Shown here piece by piece: positions 56,493 to 64,000 of a stretch of 64,000 bases of DNA. Position 1 is the first letter of the stretch. Each line of letters begins with the position of its first letter. The stretch comes from Spinacia oleracea (lineage: Eukaryota; Streptophyta; Magnoliopsida; Caryophyllales; Amaranthaceae): the NCBI RefSeq assembly GCF_020520425.1, contig NC_079487.1, forward strand, positions 58,194,719 through 58,258,718. Reading direction: 5' to 3'. A program made the translations under genes and the position numbers. The notes under the pieces are model-generated. The model saw only the letters and a program-made list of their open reading frames with translations, was not told where the DNA came from and made no database searches.

Positions 56493-58694
56493 ATGGAAGA
56501 ACTGCAATCTGAAGGCGAAGAGCACAACGACGGTTCAGGGGAACGACGGTCCCGAGAAAGAAGTCAACATCATATAGAGGAAGAAAATCGAGTCGCCAAT
56601 GCTGGAAACACACCTCGCCGAGTTCAGAAAGCCGAGGTGATTGTTGAGGAGGAACCGGACGTGGAGGCACCCCCCCCAGGCGGCCATCTTAGTCCCAGCA
56701 TAAGGGACGCCGTGCTGGATGAGAATTTGGACCTACCAGTCTCGGTAGGATCGCTGCGCGAAATCCTAGCAGGGTTCCAACGACAAATGAATCAAACTTT
56801 CCAACAGTAGATGAGCACCACATTGCAAGATGAAATGGAGGAACATGCTAATATACAACACCGAGAGGACGGCCCCACAAAGGCCTCTCAGCCTAGGCGT
56901 CAATCGGATAAGAAGAATGCCGTTCAGGTGTAATGTCTGGAGAGCAGGAGAAAGTTCCCGTCCCCAAGCTAGCCGGGGAGCCAGTCCATTGGCAGAGCGC
57001 CTAGAAACGGACCACGACCATCGAGCCCTTCCACCTCGGCGGGAACAGGCAGCCCGACCAATCTCCCGAGTGAATCCATCGGCCACCCTGCGCCCACTAT
57101 TAAGACGACAAGAGCACTATGAAGCTGAGTCTGAATTATCAAACACTGGATCCACTCTTGTTATGGAAGATCATCCTTTCTACCGCTCCACTCGAGGACA
57201 AACTCAGATGACACCACCCAGAGTAAGTACGAGTCCCCGTATGGTCTCAAGTCGCCGTGAACCCACTTATCACATCCAACAAGGATTGAATAGTCTGACG
57301 TTGAGGCATATGAGCACTTCCTTCCGCGAGGCTATAATGAACCCCCAAAGGAACCTAAAGTCAAAACTCCTACCATTGAAACTTATGACGGTACTACAAA
57401 TCCAGATATGCACCTAGTTGCGTACCGCCACCACATGTATGTTCAAGGAACCAACGAAACCACATGGTGCAAGTACTTTCCCGCCACTCTCAAAGGAGTA
57501 GCGTCCAAATGTTTTGAACGGCTGCCTGCAGGATCAATCGCCTCCTTCAACGAGCTACAGACCCTGTTTTCCACCAGGTTTATGACATATAAGGAAGAAA
57601 GGAAAATAAGTATGCACCTAGACCGCATTCAAAGGGGAAGGATGAGTCTTTGCGAAGCTATGTTATACGCTTCAATCTGGAAGCTGGACGAATCCCAGAT
57701 CTTCCCGATGGCGTCTCCTTCGACAATTTTGTCAGGGGTCTAAAGAAGGGATCATTCAAGTTTGACCTAGTTAAGAAGAGTGTGCGAACGATGGCAGAAA
57801 TTCTGGACGAGGCCGAGGCCTTTATTCATGCCACGGAAATATGCATTGTGTCCAAAGATGGAAAGGCTGGAGAGGTGACAGACTCATCCGGGAAAAAAGA
57901 GAAAAATGATAGGAAGGTCTAGCGGGTTAATGGCACTTGGGCTCTCTCAAAAGAGCATGATTCCAATTCTCCTAAGCAAAAGAGAGGGCGGTCGCAGGAG
58001 AGAGAATATTTTGAATACAATACAGACCTTCTCACCATTCTAGTAGACGTGGGGACCAGGTTCGACCTTGAACGGCCCTTTCCAATGAAGACTCCTGCTG
58101 AGAATCGAGATCCTAAGCTGTACTGCCAGTTCCACGAGGATATAAGTCATGATACCAAAGATTGTAGGAGTCTGAAGAGGGCCCTGGATGACCTAGCTTC
58201 CAAGAAGCACCTGAAAAACTACCTTTAAAGAAGCACTCACGACACGGGAAAAAGCCAGTACAAGAAAAATAAGTCACCCATCTCAGTTGCAGAAGGAAAT
58301 CACAGCGAATGGGATTCGTAGCCGTCATATCGGGAGGACCAGCTGCTGGAGGACCCACCATGAGGGGACAGAAAGATTAAGCCCGCCGGCTAGCTAGGTC
58401 AAGTGATGTTATCAGGAAAGTCACCAATGGATCCATTCCCTCGAATAGAAATATGTGAATCGGATGGAGGACGCGTAGCCACCCCGCATGACGATCCTCT
58501 CGTTGTCGAAATCATGAGGATAAAACGCATATTGATAGATACAGGGAGTTCATCTGATATAATGAGCATGAAATGTTTAAGCCGTCTAGTCCATGACCCT
58601 AAGACAATTGAAAGCATCCACTACCCTATCATTGGTTTCGAAGGAAGCATTATACACCCTGTAGGCGTCATCACCTTAACAGTACGGATAGGAG
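56493..58694 (+). pseudogene. TAT-lineage gag-protease, broken by stops, frameshifts and a copia insertion
   Basis: An ATG 10 bases after the PBS opens a charged N-terminus (MEELQSEGEEHNDGSGERR), with a stop at 56808. After frame changes the gag core follows: YDGTTNPDMHLVAYRHHMYV, WCKYFPATLKGVASKCFERL and RFMTYKEERKISMHLDRIQ near 57390-57640, then VSFDNFVRGLKKGSFKFDL and a zinc-knuckle-like YCQFHEDISHDTKDC near 58120. The protease has ILIDTGSSSDIMSM (about 58530). This order and wording fit TAT gag-pro. It ends where the copia LTR enters at 58695; RT and integrase are beyond the window or lost. Confidence 0.8.
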
Positions 58695-60097
58695 TGTTAG
58701 GTTATGATACATATGACATTACATAGATCATGCGGAAACAACCATTAACCCAGGACAACATATTATTTACACATAATCATATAGCATAATTTAGATGCAT
58801 ACTCTTTGTTGCGTGCCCTCCCTAGCTGCGCCCGAACCGAACAAGAACAAGTCTTTAGGACTCCAAGTGTCGTCCCTCCGTAGATAGTCCACAACACGTC
58901 CGGATCCGCCTTAAGATTGACCAACTAGAATCGCCCTTAAGGTACTAGAAAATTTCGGCACTTTTATGAGCAAGATGTGTGTTTTAATTTTCTCTCAAAA
59001 ACTCACTTTTGAATACTTTGAAACTTGTTATAAATTGTGAGCCCTAGCCTCATATTTATAGGGGTATGGAAAGGGAATCGAAATCCTATTCAGATACAAA
59101 TTAATTAAACCTAGAATCCTACAAGAACTCTAATTTAATTAATTTATCAAATAGAATTAGGAATTTAATCATTAACCGAACTCTGCATGTTTTAGGAAAC
59201 GTGCACGAACACAAACACTTGCACACACACGCAAGGCAGCCACGATGGGCCCCCATGCGTGCGGGCGAGCAGCAGCCCACGCAGCGCCCGCGCGCGCTGC
59301 GCGCTGCGCGTGCTGTGCGCGCTGCGCAGCCTGCTGGGCCTGGCCTTGCGCTGGGCCTGGCGTGGCTGTTTGTGCGGCGCGCTTGGCTTGCTGGGCGATG
59401 GCCTGGCTTCGTGCTGGGCCTCGTCCGGCAGGCCTCGTCCGATGCTTATTCGTACGATGCGCTTCCGATTAAATTTTCCGATTCCGGAATTCATTTCCGA
59501 TACGAACAATATTTAATATTTCCGATTCCGGAATTAATTTCCGTTTCGAACAAATATTTAATATTTCCGTTTCCGGAATTATTTTCCGATTCCGGTAATA
59601 TTTCCGATTCTGACAATATTTCCGTTTCCGGCAATATTTCCGATTCTGGCAATATTTCCATTTCCGATAATATTTTCCGATACGTACCATGTTTCCGTTT
59701 CTGGCAACATCTACGACTTGGATAATATTTATATTTCCGATACGATCCATATTTCCGTTTCCGGCAATATCATCGTTTCCGGAGTATTCATTTCTTGCCT
59801 GTGACGATCTTAGCTCCCACTGAAACCAAGATCCGTCGATTCCGAATATTCATAGATGGAGTATTTAATGCCATTAAATACTTGATCCGTTTACGTACTA
59901 TTTGTGTGACCCTACGGGTTCAGTCAAGAGTAAGCTGTGGATTAATATCATTAATTCCACTTGAACTGAAGCGGCCTCTAGCTAGGCATTCAGCTCACTT
60001 GATCTCACTGAATTATTAACTTGTTAATTAATACTGAACCGCATTTATTAGACTTAACATAGAATGCATACTTGGACCAAGGGCATTATTTCCTTCA
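58695..60097 (-). mobile_element. 3' LTR of a Ty1-copia element (Angela-type), minus strand
   Basis: TGTTAGGTTATG...TATTTCCTTCA on the plus strand, 1403 bp, closely similar to 9224-11308 but with a single 350-bp unit. A copia polypurine tract lies directly right of it. A short-unit array of TTTCCGATTCCGG type occupies 59460-59770 and a GC-rich block 59220-59440. Confidence 0.9.
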
Positions 60098-60120
60098 GTC
60101 TCCCACTTGTCCTTAGGGAC
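60098..60120 (-). other. Copia polypurine tract
   Basis: On the minus strand AAGGACAAGTGGGAGAC directly precedes the LTR start TGAAGGAAAT; this is the typical copia PPT. Confidence 0.85.
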
Positions 60121-60961
60121 AACTGTGCATTTCCTAATTCCTTTGTCGCTCGATGCTTGCTCTTGAACATAAGGTAAGAGTTGTCATCCTTATTACGTCC
60201 AGAGGTGTTCCTCGGTTTCAGAGTTCAACTGATCAAATAAACAGATAATCATAGCCTATGATTCATCCGAGCACGGCCATGCATTTCACAGTTTCTAGCT
60301 CTCCGAGTGGCCTTGTACAACTTTTAAGCATCTCATCCCGATTTATGGGAGGACAATCCCAATCTTGCGATCTTGAGATTAGACTTCGTTTGATAGGTGA
60401 TTACCTGAGCGTTGCCTTTATAGCCTCCTTTTACGGTGCGACGGTTGGTCAACGTCAAAGCAACCAGTTCTCAAACAAGTAATCTCAAATCACTCAGGTA
60501 TTGAGGATTTAGTGTCTAATAATTTAATGAAATTTACTTATGACAGACTTTCATCTCTTACAGTAAAGTTTCATAGGTCTTGTCCGATACTAGTCTTCCC
60601 AAAGTAAGTATCTATGCAAATGATTATGACATTGCCATGTCCACACAGTTCAAGAAACAGAACTACTAGTCATCTTGCATTCTAATCGTCTAACGTTTTC
60701 TATGCGTCCAATTTTATAGAAAACTCCGATTAGGGACCATTTTCAACCTTTGACATTCAAGTTCACTTGATAGACATTTCTTAGTCACATGACTGGTCCT
60801 GACAGTCTATCTTGAATATATCGTCAAATTGAAGGGACTCATCATTTAATAAACCACAAATTAAATGGAAAAATGAATTCATTTCATTTATTGTGAATGA
60901 TTAACCAATAATGTCTTACAAAGATTTAAACTCTAAAACTTTAAAACATTAAACAGAGACA
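60121..60961 (-). other. Copia 3' untranslated region
   Basis: About 840 bp between the pol stop and the PPT, without reading frames of note. The length is large for copia; no captured gene is recognised. Confidence 0.6.
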
Positions 60962-63900
60962 TCAAAGCCATTCTCCAATATGCTTGATTCCCATAGCTGC
61001 AGTGTGCGAGTTGTGCTTCGCCTGCGGCAGAGGTTTAGTTAATGGATCTGATATGTTGTCATCAGTTCCAATTTTGCTTATCTCGACTTCTTTTCTTTCA
61101 ACGAACTCTCGTAGAAGGTGAAATCTACGAAGTACATGCTTGACTCTCTGGTGGTGTCTAGGCTCTTTTGCCTGTGCAATAGCTCCATTATTATCACAAT
61201 ACAGGGCTATTGGTCCTTTAATGGAGGGGACTACACCAAGTTCTCCTATGAACTTCCTTAGCCATATAGCTTCCTTTGCTGCTTCATGTGCAGCAATGTA
61301 CTCCGCTTCAGTTGTAGAATCCGCAATGGTGCTTTGCTTAGCACTTTTCCAGCTTACTGCTCCTCCGTTGAGGCAGAAGACAAACCCAGACTGTGATCTA
61401 AAATCATCTTTGTCGGTTTGGAAACTTGCGTCCGTATAGCCTTTAACAATTAATTCATCATCTCCACCATAGACCAGGAAGTCATCTTTGTGCCTTTTCA
61501 GGTACTTCAGAATGTTCTTGGCAGCAGTCCAATGCGCCTCTCCTGGGTCTGACTGGTATCTGCTCGTAGCACTGAGTGCGTACGCAACATCCGGGCGTGT
61601 ACATATCATAGCATACATTATTGAACCAATCAATGATGCATATGGAATCCCATTCATTCGTCTACGTTCATCAAGTGTTTTTGGGCACTGAGTCTTGCTT
61701 AGAGTCATTCCATGAGACATGGGTAGGTAGCCTCGCTTGGAGTCCGCCATCTTGAACCTATCAAGCACCTTATTGATATAAGTGCTTTGACTAAGTCCAA
61801 TCATCTTTTTAGATCTATCTCTGTAAATCTTGATGCCCAATATGTACTGTGCTTCTCCTAGATCCTTCATCGAAAAACATTTCCCAAGCCAAATCTTGAC
61901 AGAGTTCAACATAGGAATGTCATTTCCGATAAGCAATATGTCGTCGACATATAATACTAGGAAAGAAATTTTGCTCCCACTGACCTTCTTGTATACACAA
62001 GATTCGTCTGCGTTCTTGATGAAACCAAAGTCACTGACTGCTTCATCAAAACGTATATTCCAGCTCCTGGATGCCTGCTTCAATCCGTAGATTGACTTCT
62101 TTAGCTTGCATACCTTTTTAGCATTCTTTGGATCCTCAAAACCTTCAGGCTGTGTCATAAACACAGTTTCTGTTAAAACGCCGTTTAAGAAAGCAGTTTT
62201 AACATCCATCTGCCATATTTCGTAATCGTAATATGCAGCGATTGCTAACATTATTCGAATAGACTTTAGCATTGCAACTGGTGAAAAGGTTTCATCGTAA
62301 TCCACACCGTGGACTTGCCTGTAACCTTTTGCGACCAATCTAGCTTTGAAAACTTCAAGTTTCCCATCCTTGTCCTTTTTCAGTTTGAAAACCCATTTGC
62401 TTCCAATGGCTTGGTAGCCATCTGGCAAATCGACCAAATCCCATACTTGGTTTTCAGACATGGAGTCTAATTCAGATTGCATGGCTTCTTGCCATTGCTT
62501 GGAGCTAGGGCTCGTCATAGCTTGCTTGTAAGTCGCAGGTTCATCACTTTCAAGTAATAGAACGTCATAGCTCTCGTTCGTCAAAATACCTAAGTATCTT
62601 TCCGGTTGAGATCTATATCTTTGCGATCTACGCGGGGTAACATTTCTAGATTGACCATGATTCTCACCAGATTCTTCTAAAGATCTCTGAGTTTCATCCT
62701 GAATGTCATCTTGAGCATTCTCTAGAGTTTGTTGTTCGACTCGAATTTCTTCGAGGTCTACTTTTCTCCCACTTGTCATTTTGGAAATGTGATCCTTCTC
62801 CAAAAAGACACCATCTCGAGCAACAAACACTTTGTTCTCAGATGTATTGTAGAAGTAATACCCCTTTGTTTCCTTTGGATAGCCCACAAGGATACATTTG
62901 TCAGATTTTGGATGAAGTTTGTCTGAAATTAATCGTTTGACGTATACTTCACATCCCCAAATCTTAAGAAAAGACACATTTGGAGGCTTTCCAAACCATA
63001 ATTCGTATGGAGTCTTTTCGACAGCTTTAGACGGAGCTCTATTTATAGTGAGTGCAGCTGTATTTAGTGCATGTCCCCAAAATTCTAATGGAAGTTCGGC
63101 CTGACCCATCATTGACCTGACCATGTCTAGCAAGGTTCTGTTCCTCCGTTCTGACACACCGTTCCATTGTGGTGTTCCAGGAGGAGTCAATTCTGATAGA
63201 ATTCCACATTCTTTCAGATGGTCATCAAATTCATAGCTCAGATATTCACCGCCTCTATCAGACCGCAGTGCCTTAATCTTCTTGCCTAATTGATTCTCTA
63301 CTTCACTCTGAAATTCCTTGAATTTGTCAAAGGATTCAGACTTATGCTTCATTAGGTAGACATAACCATACCTACTGAAGTCATCAGTGAAAGTGATAAA
63401 GTAGCTGAAACCACCTCTAGCATTTGTACTCATTGGTCCACATACATCTGTATGGATTAAACCCAATAGTTCATTTTCTCTTTCTCCAACTTTAGAGAAA
63501 GGTTGCTTTGTCATTTTGCCAAGTAAACATGATTCGCATTTACCATAATCCTCTAAGTCAAATGGTTCTAGAATTCCTTCCCTTTGAAGTCTTTCTAAGC
63601 GTTTCAAGTTTATATGGCCTAATCGACAATGCCACAGATAGGTGAGATCTGAATCATCCTTTTTGGCCTTTTTGGTATTTATGTTATATACTTGTTTGTC
63701 GTGATCTAATAAATAAAGTCCATTGACTAATCTAGCAGATCCATAAAACATCTCTTTAAAATAAAACGAACAACTATTGTCTTTTATTAAAAAGGAAAAT
63801 CCCTTAGCATCTAAGCAAGAAACTAAAATGATGTTTTTAGTAAGACTTGGAACATGGAAACATTCTTCCAGTTCCAAAACTAGCCCGGAGGGCAACGACA

Positions 63901-64000
63901 AATAGTAAGTTCCTACAGCTAATGCAGCAATCCGTGCTCCATTTCCCACTCGTAGGTCGACTTCACCCTTGCTTAACTTTCTACTTCTTCTTAGTCCCTG
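60962..64000 (-). CDS. Ty1-copia pol polyprotein (Angela-type), 5' end beyond the window
   Basis: The frame is open from the right edge (64000) to the stop at 60962, over 1000 codons without interruption. Order on the minus strand: end of protease region (DLRVGNGARIAALAVGTY), GAG-pre-integrase, integrase zinc finger (H..LGH..C..C), integrase core with D, D and E (DVCGPMS; SDRGGEYLS; NGVSERRNRTLLD), RT with MDVKTAFLNG and YVDDILLIGND, and RNase H with GYTDASFQTDKDD and STTEAEYIAAHEA. These are copia signatures in copia order (integrase before RT). Wording and the iMet-type relative at 9209 fit the Angela/Tork group. The absence of any stop suggests a recent, possibly mobile copy. Gag and the 5' LTR must lie to the right. 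Confidence 0.93.
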   Translation of the reverse strand, partial: QGLRRSRKLSKGEVDLRVGNGARIAALAVGTYYLSLPSGLVLELEECFHVPSLTKNIILVSCLDAKGFSFLIKDNSCSFYFKEMFYGSARLVNGLYLLDHDKQVYNINTKKAKKDDSDLTYLWHCRLGHINLKRLERLQREGILEPFDLEDYGKCESCLLGKMTKQPFSKVGERENELLGLIHTDVCGPMSTNARGGFSYFITFTDDFSRYGYVYLMKHKSESFDKFKEFQSEVENQLGKKIKALRSDRGGEYLSYEFDDHLKECGILSELTPPGTPQWNGVSERRNRTLLDMVRSMMGQAELPLEFWGHALNTAALTINRAPSKAVEKTPYELWFGKPPNVSFLKIWGCEVYVKRLISDKLHPKSDKCILVGYPKETKGYYFYNTSENKVFVARDGVFLEKDHISKMTSGRKVDLEEIRVEQQTLENAQDDIQDETQRSLEESGENHGQSRNVTPRRSQRYRSQPERYLGILTNESYDVLLLESDEPATYKQAMTSPSSKQWQEAMQSELDSMSENQVWDLVDLPDGYQAIGSKWVFKLKKDKDGKLEVFKARLVAKGYRQVHGVDYDETFSPVAMLKSIRIMLAIAAYYDYEIWQMDVKTAFLNGVLTETVFMTQPEGFEDPKNAKKVCKLKKSIYGLKQASRSWNIRFDEAVSDFGFIKNADESCVYKKVSGSKISFLVLYVDDILLIGNDIPMLNSVKIWLGKCFSMKDLGEAQYILGIKIYRDRSKKMIGLSQSTYINKVLDRFKMADSKRGYLPMSHGMTLSKTQCPKTLDERRRMNGIPYASLIGSIMYAMICTRPDVAYALSATSRYQSDPGEAHWTAAKNILKYLKRHKDDFLVYGGDDELIVKGYTDASFQTDKDDFRSQSGFVFCLNGGAVSWKSAKQSTIADSTTEAEYIAAHEAAKEAIWLRKFIGELGVVPSIKGPIALYCDNNGAIAQAKEPRHHQRVKHVLRRFHLLREFVERKEVEISKIGTDDNISDPLTKPLPQAKHNSHTAAMGIKHIGEWL

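Overview
The window looks like a repeat-rich plant nuclear chromosome, most likely a dicot. It has spliced coding exons with GT-AG introns, Ty3-gypsy TAT and chromovirus elements, an Angela-type Ty1-copia element, an L1-like LINE, CACTA, Mutator-like, hAT and PIF/Harbinger transposons, tRNA-derived SINEs and AT-rich introns. I see no bacterial-style operons or CRISPR. The species cannot be fixed from the sequence alone; my guess is a spinach/beet-type Amaranthaceae genome.

Only one intact host gene is supported. It is a plus-strand gene for a small RRM protein of the BPA1 (binding partner of ACD11) family, 244 residues in four coding exons between 35820 and 48412, with a probable 5'UTR exon near 30254-30395. 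About 18 kb of gene carries 735 bp of coding sequence because its introns are filled with transposons. All splice junctions still fit and keep frame.

Layout: 1-18500 is a nest of Ty3-gypsy TAT/Ogre-type debris on both strands (LTRs at 1043-4199, 4316-5782, 11668-12015 and 15436-17486, primer binding sites, ORF fragments and repeat-rich untranslated regions). Copia LTRs are inserted in it (9224-11308 inside an older one ending at 11667), and a Mutator-like element with a 9-bp target duplication sits inside the first LTR. 19381-27572 is a 5'-truncated LINE whose last coding segment is split by a complete 6.6-kb non-autonomous CACTA element (19481-26089, TSD CTT). The CACTA carries a 160-bp satellite array plus exon fragments copied from a TGA-type bZIP gene and a CCCH/G-patch (ZGPAT-like) gene. 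27582-30253 holds a second Mutator-like element and an identical 147-bp duplication just upstream of the host gene. 30254-48412 is the host gene with MULE, SINE, hAT, Harbinger and solo-LTR-like insertions. 49861-55044 is a complete young chromovirus (Reina-like) with nearly identical LTRs but five in-frame stops. 55773-64000 is nested: a CACTA terminus is cut by a TAT gypsy element, which is cut by a copia element whose long open pol reading frame runs off the right edge.

The window shows insertion and decay of selfish elements around one small gene, not a cooperating pathway. I found no convincing new molecular system. The most informative object is the CACTA element with captured exons and internal satellite.
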